The notes beneath the pieces are model-generated. The model ran no database searches. It was given only the letters and a program-made list of their open reading frames with translations, and was not told the origin of the DNA. From Camellia lanceoleosa (taxonomy: Eukaryota > Streptophyta > Magnoliopsida > Ericales > Theaceae): a stretch of 64,000 nucleotides of DNA. Position numbers and translations under genes: made by a program. Positions 1-10,032 of the stretch are shown here, one piece after another (position 1 is the first letter of the stretch; every line of letters begins with the position of its first letter). Location: contig CM045767.1 of assembly GCA_025200525.1 (NCBI GenBank), forward strand, positions 7,423,273-7,487,272, in the 5' to 3' direction.

Positions 1-753
1 GCATCCTTGCCTGTGTTGCATTAGCCACTTAACATGACCTAGGGACATGCATGTCTGCTAACTAGTTTCTTGTTTTGGCGCAGAGTACAATGTAAGTATT
101 TATGCTTTAGCATATTGCATGCGTGTGAATGCTAACATGACAGTATGCTTACCATGCGGCTAAGTGCTTATATGAAATAAACTGTTTGAATGCCTGTGGG
201 TGGAGGCTAGATTGCTTGAGTTGGAATAACTCATTGAAATCCGTATTTTAGCCTACTTGCGAGTAGCAATCTCAAACTGTTTTCAAAACAAACGGATATG
301 CAATGATTATTTCCAAATTAGGCAATCTAGTCTATACTTGTTTGCTGCGCACATAATATAGTAATTCTAGGTTAAATAATTGGAATAAGAACACATAATG
401 TTTTCAAAAACGGATATCACGGTTAGTAGAGGCCGGTCTTCGAACCGGGCGAAAGGGGGTGCTCATAGCTGACCTTCCCCGATCGTACCCAAGCTCCCGA
501 GCCAAGATAACTTTGGTGATGACGGACACGTGGCCTTCGGCACCGAGTCAGGGTTTCCTAAATTCCCCCATAAAAAATATTTAGGTGGCGACTCTGTAAT
601 CTGGCAAAGCAGTCCATGTTTGGCACTACTTTTCAAAAATCTGTTTTTCTTCAAAACGATTTGCCAGAGTTGGACTCTTTGGTTTAGATTAAGAACTGCA
701 ACAAACAAAAAGGGAGTCCGAACTGTAGCGAGGTCCCCCGCGGACGTGCTACA
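1..753 (+). mobile_element. 3' part of an Ogre/Tat-type LTR (left end outside window)
   Basis: This stretch aligns by eye with the last part of the other Ogre-type LTRs here (about 12480-12988, 17700-18506, 38150-38895, 63020-63756). It shares the AGTACAAT-gtaagtatt block at 84-100, the CTACTTGCGAGTAG hairpin at 253-266, the TTTAGGTGGCGACTCTG block near 580-597 and the terminal CGGACGTGCTACA. The terminal CA at 753 is the expected LTR 3' end. What follows is the tail of a minus-strand chromovirus, so this LTR is either the right LTR of an element further left or a solo LTR inserted into the chromovirus 3' end. A GAAAC target duplication (754-758) is predicted but its partner lies outside the window. 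Confidence 0.8.
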
Positions 754-845
754 GAAACGTATGCAACAATTTCAATACTTCCATAATCCGAAACATATAC
801 AATGTTCTTAGAATTTTCCAGTAAAACAAAATTCTCAACATAAGT
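754..845 (-). other. Residual 3' non-coding tail of the chromovirus
   Basis: These 92 bases lie between the integrase stop codon and the Ogre-type LTR end. No polypurine tract or LTR start can be seen, so the insertion at 753/754 removed or displaced the chromovirus 3' end. Confidence 0.5.
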
Positions 846-2229
846 TCAAATATCAACAAATAGGTTCGAATATCTCTGTCGGACCTCCAACTCATGTTCC
901 CAAGTTGCTTCCTCAACTCCATGATGTTTCCACAATACCTTGACCAAGGGAATCGTCTTGCCTAGCAAGACTTGGTCCCGCCTATCCAAGACCCGCATTA
1001 TTCTCTCCTCATACAAAGCATCCTCATCTACCTCTAAGTCGGTCCAAGTCAACATATGTGATGGGTCCGACTCATATTTTCGAAGCATACTAACATGAAA
1101 TACGTCATGCACTCCGGACAACTGCGGCGGTAAAGCTAAACGGTATGCAACCTCCCCAATTCGCTCAAGGATCTCAAAAGGGCCAATAAATCGAGGGGAC
1201 TACTTCCCACTCTTCCCAAAGCTCATCAAACCCCGCCTAGGTGATATCTTCAGAAAGACGTGATCACCCACCTCAAATGACAAAGGTCTCCTTCTACGGT
1301 CGGCAAAACTCTTTTGGCAACTCTGGGCTGTAATAAGCCTCTTACTAATAAGTGCCACTTTCTCTGTTATCCCTCGCACTAACTCCGGGCCCAACAAAGG
1401 TGCATCACCCACCTCGGCCCAACATACAGGAGATCTACACGGTCGGCCATACAAGGCCTCAAATGGTGCCATACCAATACTCAATTGGAAACTGTTGTTG
1501 TAGGCAAACTCCACTAAGGGTAAGTGTCTCTCCCACAACCCTTTAAAGTCAAGGACACAACCTTGAAGCATATCCTCAAGTATCTAAATGGTGCGCTCTG
1601 ACTGCCCGTCAGTCTGAGGATGGTAAGCCGTACTAATAGTCAATCTAAACTCTGCCACAGCCTAGCAGTAAAACGTGGATCTCTATCTGAGACAATCGAC
1701 ACTGGGGCTCCGTGCAACCTCATTATGTCCCGAATATACAAGTTGGCAATGTGATCTACCGAATCTCTCATGCGTATAGGAATAAAGTGTGCCGACTTAG
1801 TCAACCGGTCCACTACCACCCAAATAGCGTCGCTACCTCGTTGAGTCCTCGGAAGACCCACGACGAAATCCATCGTGACATGCTTCCATTTCCACTCGGC
1901 TATAGGCAAGGGTTGCAACAAACCCGCTGGCCTCTGATGCTCGGCCTTCACTTGCTGACAAGTAAGGCACTTCGACACAAACACCGCCACATCCTTCTTC
2001 ATACCCCTCCACCAAAACTAGCACTCAGATCATGATACATCTTTGTGCCTCCCGGATGCACCGCAAGGCGTGAATGGTGAAACTCTCGGATTACTTCCTC
2101 TCGGCAAGACTCCGGCACAAACAAGCAGTCTCGGTACCTCACACTTAGGTCAGGATATATAGTCAAACCTTTCTCTACCTTCCCACTAGAGATCTTTTCT
2201 TGGAGGGATTCTACCTCAAGGTCATCCAT
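846..2229 (-). pseudogene. Chromovirus integrase with C-terminal chromodomain (broken)
   Basis: Integrase inserts the cDNA copy into the genome. Read from 2229 down: an HHCC zinc-binding region (HHSRLAVHPGG, then KCLTCQQVK after a one-base frameshift near 2000-2020), then the catalytic core with the first Asp in VTMDFVVGLP and the second in IVSDRDPRF (1640-2002). The third acidic residue (TDGQSER) lies near 1590-1620 beyond a second frameshift. The [14 protein letters not shown] segment follows and then a chromodomain-like end (residues like [16 protein letters not shown], 846-1121). TAG stops interrupt near 1584 and at 1198-1200. It is non-functional, but all three catalytic positions can be located. 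The chromodomain supports placement in the chromoviruses, whose integrases target chromatin marks. Confidence 0.85.
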
Positions 2230-3660
2230 CTATGCCTCTAACACTTGATTAACAAGTGTAGGTCGTGCAGTTACAGAAAACAAGGCTGCAGACTCAACAG
2301 ACTTGCCCAGATGCAAGTCAAACTCGCCAAGAGTACCCAACATCTCCCATTCCCGGATGGCTATACAAGCTATATCACTAATGGATTTCCTACTAAGGGC
2401 ATCGGCCACAACATTGGCCTTTCCTGGATGATAATATAACTCGAAATCATAATCCTCTATGAACTCCATCCACATCATCTGCCTCAAATTCAAGTCCTTA
2501 TGTGTAAACAGATACTTCAGACTCTTATGATCCAAGAACATCTCGAATCTCTCACCATAAAGGTAGTGCCTCCAAATCTTCAAAGCAAAAATCATAGCTG
2601 CTAACTCTAAATCATGAGTAGGGTAGTTCATCTCGTGTGTTTTCAACTGCCGCGAGCCATAGGCTACTACTTTCCCCTCTTGCATCAACACACAACCCAA
2701 ACCCTCGCGTAAGGCATCACAATATACTGCATAACCTAAACCCCTCTCCGAAATAATGAAGACTGCAGCAATGGTAAGTCTAACTTTAAGCTCCTGGAAC
2801 GACTTTTCGCAAGTCTCATTCCATACAAATTTGACCCCTTTCCGCGTCAATCTAATCAAAGGCGAAGCTAGCGTGGAGAAGTCCTTTACAAACCAATGGT
2901 AATAACCGGCCAATCCCAGAAAACTGTGGATCTCAAAGACACTCTTAGGCTGTGCCCAATCCTGCACTGCCTCTATCTTGGATGAATCTACAGTCACCCC
3001 TTCCCCGGATACTACATGGCCCAAGAACTTAACCTCTTTCAGCCAGAACTCACACTTCCCAAACTTAGCATACAGCTTATGGGCTCTAAGCAACTTAAGC
3101 ACCACTCGCAAGTGTTCCTCGTGCTCCTCATCAGAAGGTGAATAAATCAGAATGTCATCCACGAAGACGACAACAAAGCGATCTAAGAACTCCAAGAAGA
3201 TTCGGTTCATCAAGTCCATGAACACAGCCGGTGCATTGGTGAGCCTAAAAGGCATCACTAGAAACTCATAGTGGCCATATCGCGTACGGAATGCCGTCTT
3301 TGGGATATCTTCCTCCCTGACCTTTAACTGATGGTAACCCGATCTCAAGTCTATCTTAGAGAAACAACGGGATCCTTTCAACTAATCAAACAGGTCATCT
3401 ATATGAGGCATAGGGTACTTGTTCTTAATCGTAGCCCGATTCAACTTCTGGTAATCAATACAAAGTCTCAAAGCCCTATCTTTCTTTTTAGCAAAGAGGG
3501 CCGGTGCTCCCCACGGCGAAGTACTAGGGCAGACAAAGCCCTTATCTAGTTACTCCTGGAGTTGAATCTTCAACTCACTCAACTCAGCTGGGGCAAAATG
3601 ATACGGTGCCATGGAAATCGGTGCCGTGCTAGGCACTAAGTCAATAGAGAACTCAATCTC
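2230..3660 (-). pseudogene. Chromovirus reverse transcriptase and RNase H (broken)
   Basis: The uninterrupted part (2230-3381) is 383 codons. RT motif [10 protein letters not shown] is at residues 11-20 and the catalytic FVDD box at 73-76. RNase H follows with its acidic residues in YCDA, DLELAA, DHKSL and VADALSR. The usual MPFG motif reads MPFR at residue 46, a Gly-to-Arg change expected to harm activity. The RT N-terminus continues from 3382 to 3660 in the same frame, interrupted by a TAG just before Met-1 and by a TAA near 3550. A TAG at the left end separates it from the integrase zinc-finger region in the same frame. It copies element RNA into DNA inside the virus-like particle. Confidence 0.9.
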
Positions 3661-4305
3661 TCAGTGGGGTGGTAAACTAACAAGATCCTCGGGAAAGATG
3701 TCCAAGTACTCGCAAACCACTCTTGGCAACTCAATCCCGGTCTCATCACACTCACTACTCATATAACTAGGGAGAAGACAACTAAGCTCACTCCGCCCTC
3801 GCGGATCATACACTACTGGTAAGACTCTACCAACCCGATCCCCCAAGAAATGGAAACAGTCACCGCCCAAGGTACATACAGTAACCCTCTGACGGTAGCA
3901 ATCTATAACAGCCCGGTATGATGATAACCAGTCCATATCCAAAATCACATCAAACCCAGACATATCCATCAATACAAAAGAAAAGAGAAGCCGACGATCA
4001 ACGACCTCTATATCACAGCCCCGACATCCCTGTTTCAAAATCAACTCACCCCCAATAGGTGATACTACACAAAGAGGAGATGCTAACTCTGCCAACTCCA
4101 ATCCCAAAATAGATGCAAAAGAAGAAGATATAAAAGAATGGGATGCACCCGTATCAATTAACACATTAGCAACCGAGTTGCAAAACAAAAAGGTACCTCT
4201 CACTACTGACGGAACTGGTACAAGATCTGGCACTGTAACAGCATACACGCACCCTGCAGGCCTCTGATCTACCTGCTCACCCCTCGGAGCATAAGACTGC
4301 TGCAC
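3661..4305 (-). pseudogene. Chromovirus aspartic protease
   Basis: A 214-codon open stretch with the protease active site LIDTGASHSFIS at about residues 49-60 and the second hallmark FDVILDMDWL about 60 residues later. In the parent polyprotein this protease cleaves Gag and Pol. It is followed in the same frame by the RT linker after a single TGA stop at 3661-3663, where a Trp codon is probable. The start shown is only the first Met of the open stretch: the native protein would be continuous with gag. Confidence 0.85.
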
Positions 4306-5499
4306 AGACTGAGCCGAAGAGGCTCCCTGATTGGCCTTCGAGGCCTAAACTGACTGAGCTGGCTGATGACTCTGTGTCTATCTCGAACCAGACGTACCAG
4401 ATGTGCCACTCAACTACGGAAAAAACCTCTTCAGGTGCCCCGCCTGCCCACACTGATAACAAGCGAACGGCTGACCTCTGCCTTGACTCTGGCTCTGAGA
4501 GTGAGCTGAAGAAGAAGTTGCTCTCTGCCCTCCTCCCCTCTGCGGGCAAGTTGGAGACTTGTGGCCCAGCTGACCACATTTGTAACAGGTGATGTCTCCC
4601 TGACCACCTCTCCCAGAACCTAAACTTGGTACTGGAAAGGTAGATCTAGAATGTGCTCCCTGGGACTGCTGAGGGTTAGAATCCCTCTGCCTCTTATCAT
4701 CCCCCTGACTATCCTAGCTCCTCCTGGAGCCTCTCATCCTTTCCTCCTCAGCATGCATAATGGTCTCAAGATGGGCTGCAGCCTGCACAAGGAGCCCATA
4801 CTCCCTAATCCTGGACCCGGCCACTCGAAACATGAGTTTGGTCCTCAATTTCTTCTCAAACTCCAAGCACCTACGCTTTTTGGTCGCCACCAACTCTGGT
4901 GCAAACCTCGATAAGCTAGTAAAGGTGGCCTCAAACTCTGCCACTGGTGTATTCAGCTGCTTGAGCTGATAGAACTGGTCTCTCAACTTCTCTCTAACAG
5001 TGGAAGGCAAGAACTTATCTTGAAAGGCATCAACAAAAGCCTCCCAAGTCCCTCCAATACGCCCTCGCACAAACTTCCACCACTGACCCACGTCTCCCTT
5101 CAACTGGAAGGACGCCAAGGTCACTCGTAAACCTCCGTCTTTGATGCCAAGCATCTCAAACGTCTTCGTCATCTGTTCAAGCCACTCATTAGCCTTCAGT
5201 GGTTTTTTTGGATTACCCAAAAACTCGTCCGGATTTGACCGAAAAAACTCCCTTTTCAGAAAAGATGGCCTTGCCTCAGCTACATGGGCCTGGACTTGAT
5301 TCTCAGCCCTGAGAATGTCCATGGATTCCCTCAATGCTCTTGCCATCTCGCGGGCTAAGGCGCCCATGGCTTACTGACCTACTGGCTTGGCCACTTTGGC
5401 CCGACCAACTCCCTCCTTCTGTGCCAGAATTTCATCCAGTATAGGCATCTCCTGCCTCCTAGGCCTACCATGCCTACCACTATGTCCTTGTCCTGACAT
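4306..5499 (-). pseudogene. Chromovirus gag (capsid and zinc knuckles)
   Basis: Gag forms the particle shell and packages RNA. The probable start is the ATG at 5499 (reading MSGQGHS), in frame with the long open stretch 5367-4714 but separated from it by one TAA near 5370. That stretch (217 codons) carries the retrotransposon gag fold, for example KANEWLEQMTKTFEML and VGQWWKFVRG. Downstream, after stops near 4714, a CCHC zinc knuckle (CYKCGQLGHKSPTC) is encoded near 4540-4585, and a second, damaged knuckle near 4425-4465 begins CYQCGQAGHLKR but lacks the last Cys. The sequence between knuckle and protease contains further stops. Confidence 0.82.
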
Positions 5500-5887
5500 C
5501 CTAATAAAGGTAACAAAAGGATTAGCACATTCACAAATGTGCCGAAGCTATTTCACTCGCGTCCTAATATGATGGACAACTATAATTCATTCCACATAAG
5601 CACATAATCACATAAGCACTTATGAATTTCATTTTCGGATAATGACCATCCCGTGGCATTGCTAGAGTTCCAATTAGAAACGGTAGTGATCAAGTGCCTT
5701 TCCAACAGGAGTCCCAGAAATCCAAGGATCCAATCAACATCCTAGAAACTAAATCCCATACCCATATAGTCACATAAACATGTTATCACGTAAGCACATA
5801 ACATTATACATAAGTCTCTAACAAGCGAGACAAACCAACAGTGGTACCAACCACTTCCCACGTACCCAAAGTATTGAAACCCGGTAT
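5500..5887 (-). other. Chromovirus untranslated leader
   Basis: A non-coding stretch between the PBS and the gag start. It is AT-rich and I see no other feature in it. Confidence 0.6.
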
Positions 5888-5899
5888 GCTCTGATACCA
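5888..5899 (-). other. Primer binding site, initiator-Met tRNA type
   Basis: The minus strand reads TGGTATCAGAGC, the standard initiator-methionine tRNA PBS of plant LTR retrotransposons. It is three bases from the LTR end (GCATTACA, minus strand, ending at 5903). Confidence 0.92.
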
Positions 5900-5902
5900 A
5901 GT

Positions 5903-7988
5903 TGTAATGCTCTCAAAATAAATGCGTAAATCAATTGTTCATAATATCCATAGACATAGGAGAATAAAATATACATCCATTCATCAAAGTGTTCTCTACA
6001 AAAAGTACTACATGTTGACAACAAAAGTAAATGCCCTACGGGCTTACAACTTTCCAAGTCAACACTTGGTTACAACAAAAGAGAGTTCTAACTCTTTATA
6101 TCTTAAGCCCTTGGTCTGGAATTACAAATAACGTTAACAAAATAACAAAAAGAGAGTCTTTAACTCCTAAACCTCCCCAGGCTATCTTGGAGGCGGCATA
6201 TCACCTGCACCTGTAAAATAGTGTCCCAAGTAGGGCGAGCCAAAACCCAGTAGAGACATGCCAAACCAAATATGAGAAATAACTAAAACATTAGCATTCG
6301 ATAAGTGATCAACACTTATAAACAAACATATCCCCTTTCCAAAATTAATCAACATTTACAACCGTATCTCAATTCACTTCCATTTATTATCCAAATCAAT
6401 TAACAGACATGGTTCATTATCTAACCAAACAATTTAAATGAGACTACAACTCATTTTATTAACACCTCAATTATCCATAATTCAAAATGAGACTACAACT
6501 CATATTATCAGCACTTCAATTATCAACATCATTCAGATGTATAAAAGGTTTCGGGACTTTCACCCTGGACACTCCAGCCAACTTAATTATCAATGGAGTC
6601 CACCCCCTTTCTCCTCTCGAACAATGGAGTACATCTCCTATCTCTTCCCAAACCATGGAGTACATCCCCTATCTCCTCCCAAACAAAGATACATATGCAA
6701 TGTACTTAGACACTTTATCATATACAATGATCAATTAATGCACAATACAATGTGTTATTCCAATCGTCATATTCAATGACATATTCCAATTGATTAGTTT
6801 CAGTTTACCTAATCAACATGCAATTCTACAACAATTATGGCTATTCTCCGCCGATAGTCCAAAACAGTTATTTCTAAACAGATAAATAAATCTATCACAC
6901 AGATAATTTATTACATTTTCCATAGGTGAGTGATTCATCGATCCAACTACACCATTTAATCACATTTTTCCCCAATTTCATAATTTCACACTTAATTCCA
7001 TTATTTCTACAAATAATCCAATTTATTCGAAATTATGGCATTATTCCCCTTTTCCCAAATGTTGATCCCAAGGTCCAAATCCCACCATTTTATACCAATA
7101 TCCTCATCTCATGAACCTACATACACATATGGAAATTTAGATAGAAAACCCCTCTTTTCCATTTTCAATCACAAACCCTAACATTTCCAAAATCACCAAA
7201 ACCCACCATTTATACAAAATGACTAAAATTTATGTTAAAACTCATAATAAAGAGTAGTCTATCCCTACCTCAGTTGGAGAGACTCAAAGGAGATGAAGGA
7301 AGAAACTTAAAGTGCTCCAAAGCTCAACTTTTTCGGATTAAAATGTAGCCCTCGCGAGGCTCAAGCTTTAATACAAAGAGAATAGGGTAGAAAACCACTA
7401 GAACTAGGTGTATTTGTAGAGAAAAAGAGAGAGTTTAGAGAGAGAGGCACCCGGATCTAGGGTTTGGATGAAAAAGATGATGAAAAGGTGATGTATAACC
7501 TGCTGCTGCTAACTGATATATTTGAACCTCGCTCGAGTGAAGAAGTGGTCGCTCGAGCGACCAGACACAAAAGAACCTCACTTGAGCGTAAGAAGTGTTG
7601 CTCGAGCGAACAATGCGAAGCTTTAGGTCTGCAACCCAGAAGCACGCTCGAGCGTAAGAGTTCTCGCTCGAGCGAAGAAACACAAAACATAGAGCTTGCT
7701 CACTCGAGCGACAAAAGGCTCGCTCGAGTGAAGAATACCAACCTATCAAAGGAAGCTCACTCGAGCGCAAGAAGCAGAAACCAAAGCCTCGCTTGAGCGA
7801 AGAAGCCAAAATCTGGACAGCAACCATATGTTCCAACACCCAATCAACCTGTTCCAAACTTACCCAACACATCCCAAAACTCAAATACAAGGAGTTAAAG
7901 GATGGAAACAAGATATAGACAACAACCCACCACTACGGAACCTAAGTTCGGAATAAAATAAATGACGGGGAAAACCGGGACCGCTATA
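5903..7988 (-). repeat. 5' LTR of the chromovirus (2,086 bp)
   Basis: On the minus strand it begins TATAGCGGTCCCGGTTTT at 7988 (the canonical TG is mutated to TA) and ends GCATTACA at 5903, next to the PBS. The start resembles the TGTAACGACCCGGATTTT start of element 3, so the two are related. The U3-like part carries ten CGCTCGAGCG-type palindromes (7530-7799). The right boundary is inferred from that resemblance and from the point where the acidic-protein reading frame stops making sense. Confidence 0.75.
7530..7799. repeat. Array of paired CGCTCGAGCG palindromes, 20-bp spacing
   Basis: Ten copies of CGCTCGAGCG or one- to two-base variants start at 7530, 7550, 7579, 7599, 7645, 7665, 7701, 7721, 7758 and 7790. 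They fall in five pairs; within the first four pairs the start-to-start distance is exactly 20. Spacers between pairs are irregular. The array lies 190-460 bp inside the LTR start, that is in U3 where promoter elements are expected. Confidence 0.9.
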
Positions 7989-8198
7989 ATCATCATCGTC
8001 ATCAGAGTCATCTTTGTTTAATCTCTTCCTTTTTGCTGACAACTCAACCTTCCCACCAGTACCGTCTTCATTGTTGTCCTCATCCTCTTCATCAAAATCT
8101 TCTCCGTCACCATTCTCTTTTGGTTCAAAATCACTGGCATCTTCCTCATCTTCAACATGAGCCAAGGGTCGAACAAGGTACTCTGTTCCCATATCCTC
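7989..8198 (-). pseudogene. Exon fragment of a plant acidic (Asp/Glu-rich) protein
   Basis: The minus-strand exon starts after a plausible acceptor (ATGATCACCTAG, AG at 8200-8199) and reads EDMGTEYLVRPL, then an acidic stretch rich in DEE, an AKRKRLNKDD basic patch resembling a nuclear localisation signal, and a DDDDD run where the chromovirus LTR begins. From memory this resembles a conserved family of acidic plant nuclear proteins annotated loosely as spermine-binding-like; I cannot confirm that. No stop occurs up to the insertion point. The 3' part of the gene would lie left of the window. It could also be a gene fragment captured earlier by another element. Confidence 0.5.
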
Positions 8199-8614
8199 CT
8201 AGGTGATCATTTAAAGGTATTTTATCAGCAGATAGTTAGAAAGAAGAAGATCAAATGCAATATGCATGTTGTCAACTAGAAGAGCACACATTCAAGTGGA
8301 GAAGAATCAAACTAGTGGCTTTGATTCCCAACATTTCAGGAAGAATTTTTTTTTTTTTTGCTTTGAATTCTGATCTGTAGTTTTGAAAATATCTCATCAC
8401 ACCTAAAAGTTTCTTTCTTTCTTTCTTTCTTTTTCCCCCCTCCAAATCCCTGCATGATTTCCTTATTCAAACATAATATAAATTCCTGATTCAAACACAA
8501 CCTTGAGAGAAAAAGTGAACCCGTAAAAAGGTGGACTTCAAGGGTGTATTAAATATATCAAGGGAAAATGTCATAATCAGCAAAAGAGGTAGGGAAAAGA
8601 GAGTGATACAAGGG
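8199..8614 (-). other. Intron part of the acidic-protein gene fragment
   Basis: AT-rich, without open frames, ending on the minus strand in a CTAAC-like branch region and an AG acceptor at 8200-8199. It contains a T run (8347-8360) and a TTTC microsatellite near 8410-8432. Element 1 is inserted at 8614/8615, so the intron is split. AAGGG at 8610-8614 is the expected target duplication, with its partner beyond 64000. Confidence 0.5.
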
Positions 8615-9312
8615 TGTAGACACCCCATTTTTGACCAACCTTAAGACTCAGATGTCATCGGTTGAGCGCTCGATGATTGCGCATGTTGTGCTCGTTTCGA
8701 GGTTTTCGAGTTCTTGGCTGAGAGCCTCACCTCCGGACCTCGGGACTCTTTGTACTTTGACTCGGTCTGCGGAGTAAGTATTGTTTTCTCTTCCCGGAGG
8801 GAGGGAGAGGTCTTGTAGACCATCTCTCAATGGTTTTAGACTACTTTTCATGGTCGTAGGCCACTGCTCCCGTTTGGAGACTAGTTTCCGATTTTTGAAG
8901 CCGTCGGCCGTGCGCCTCGGTTCGGGATCGCTTAACATTCTCCGTTTGGCATGTTTTTTGAACACACCTTGTTTCCTCTGTCTAGAGGGACACTGTGGTT
9001 CGGGAGACCACTTTTGTGGTCATACGCCACTTTTTGTGCTCAACAGCCAGTTTTCGAGGCCCCCGGCCGCGCGTCTTGCCTCCCGAACTCTCGTTTTGCA
9101 TCCGTGTTGGTTCGTTCTTGGTACGAACCTTGTTTTCCTTGTTTGGAAAGTGGTACAAGGGTGGGAGACCAGCTTTCTCCTTGGAAACCACTTTTCTACC
9201 CGCCAGCCAATTTTCTAGTCAGGAAATTGGTTTTCTTGGTCTTTGGGCCACATTTTCTGGTTTCCCACACCACCATTGGCTTGCTTTCAATGTGGAAACC
9301 ACCAATACCGTT

Positions 9313-9400
9313 GGCCGACCATTTTTTATCTGGGAGACCACTTGTCCTGGTCGGCCGACTAGGGAAAGTGGTCGGCCGACCACCTTTTCTGGTCGGCTGG
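9313..9400. promoter_or_regulatory. GGTCGGCCGACC palindrome cluster, about 21-bp phasing, in element 1 LTR
   Basis: Full or partial copies of the palindrome are centred at 9314.5, 9354.5, 9375.5 and 9396.5, spaced 40, 21 and 21 bases. The spacers are T-rich (CCTTTTCT type). The cluster lies 136-223 bp upstream of the TATA-like box, inside U3. A role as a dimer-binding site is inference from the symmetry and position. Confidence 0.7.
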
Positions 9401-9464
9401 TTTCCTCCTGTTTTGTCAGATTGTGTAGATGCCAGCTGTGCCAACTGTAAGGCACAGACTGTAT

Positions 9465-9486
9465 CCTCCATACACATGTATGGAGG
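9465..9486. promoter_or_regulatory. Inverted repeat upstream of the LTR TATA box
   Basis: Arms CCTCCATACA and TGTATGGAGG are perfect complements with a two-base centre. An equivalent repeat occurs at the same place in both LTRs of element 2 (35576-35599 and 60433-60455), although the surrounding sequence is diverged. Confidence 0.75.
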
Positions 9487-9535
9487 ATTTGCATCCAAGC
9501 TTTTAGCTTCTTAAGGAAGATTTAGCTTCAAACCT

Positions 9536-9542
9536 CTATAAG
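9536..9542 (+). promoter_or_regulatory. TATA-like box of element 1 LTR
   Basis: CTATAAG lies 50 bases after the inverted repeat and about 240 bases before the splice-donor-like site. The transcription start should lie near 9565-9575. It aligns in position with CTATATAGG in element 2. Confidence 0.55.
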
Positions 9543-9769
9543 AGAGGCCCTCCCTCTCCTTTGCACAGGTTCAAAATTTTGTTGAAGGCAAAATACATAT
9601 CTCTCTCTATATCTCTATATTTTGGCTCAAAGTGTGTATTGTTCTTGACCTATTGCACCACACCTCATAGCCATACACCTCCACCATTGATCTGAGGTTC
9701 TTGGAGGGTATTTTCAGAGGTTGAAGAGTTGGTTTTTGGTTCCAAAACTTGTTGGTTTTGCTGAGCTTC

Positions 9770-9780
9770 AAGGGTAACTC
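9770..9780 (+). other. Conserved splice-donor-like site in LTR leader (element 1)
   Basis: AAGG|GTAACT with GT at 9774. The same CTTCAAGG|GTAA context occurs in the solo LTR (GT at 14554) and in both LTRs of element 2 (35920, 60774). A candidate acceptor is the GCAG at about 19804-19807 just before gag, or the CAG before 12554. Confidence 0.5.
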
Positions 9781-10004
9781 CTTTTCCCTTTTTTTAAGCT
9801 CTATCTTGATCATTCTCTTACCCATACTTGTATGCATATTTAGGCTTTGTTGTCAACTAAAAAAAGCTTCATATTTAAGTGTTTTTCATGTTTGTTTAAG
9901 GCTCTTTTGGTGTTGAGGGTCATCTACCCTCTTGCATGCTCTATTTAGCCTTGTTTTGTGCCATGCCATGAGACCTTTGTGTTGATCTTTGCTTGGCCTT
10001 TTAG

Positions 10005-10032
10005 CCACTAAAATCCAGCAGATTTTTAGTGG
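10005..10032 (+). other. Conserved stem-loop in LTR leader (element 1 version)
   Basis: CCACTAAAATC pairs with GATTTTTAGTGG across a short loop. The homologous stem in element 2 (36147-36178) has an A-to-G change in one arm matched by a T-to-C change in the other, so pairing is kept. Confidence 0.55.

Larger units (their letters stand above)
754..7988 (-). mobile_element. Tekay/Del-like Ty3/gypsy chromovirus, decayed, 3' end truncated
   Basis: A minus-strand LTR retrotransposon with domain order gag, protease, RT, RNase H, integrase, chromodomain, read from right to left. Its 5' LTR is 5903-7988 and the PBS (complement of initiator-Met tRNA) is 5888-5899. The 3' LTR is not present: 92 bases after the integrase stop the sequence switches to the Ogre-type LTR that ends at 753. 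The C-terminal chromodomain-like segment and the Met PBS place it in the chromovirus branch, most likely Tekay/Del. Frameshifts and in-frame stops in gag, RT and integrase show it is dead. Its right end interrupts the aspartate-rich exon at 7989-8198. Confidence 0.88.

Noticed and set aside
7530..7799. CTCGAG repeats as XhoI cloning scars
   Set aside because: The sites occur in natural LTR copies with mutated variants and regular spacing, in two different elements, so they are genomic.
7435..7911. A 158-codon minus-strand open frame with repeated SLER/RSSE words
   Set aside because: Produced by the CGCTCGAGCG array in the chromovirus LTR; no conserved domain.
8781..9514. Several overlapping open frames in the element 1 5' LTR (for example 8951-9514)
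   Set aside because: GC-rich LTR sequence open in several frames on both strands, not conserved as protein between LTR copies.
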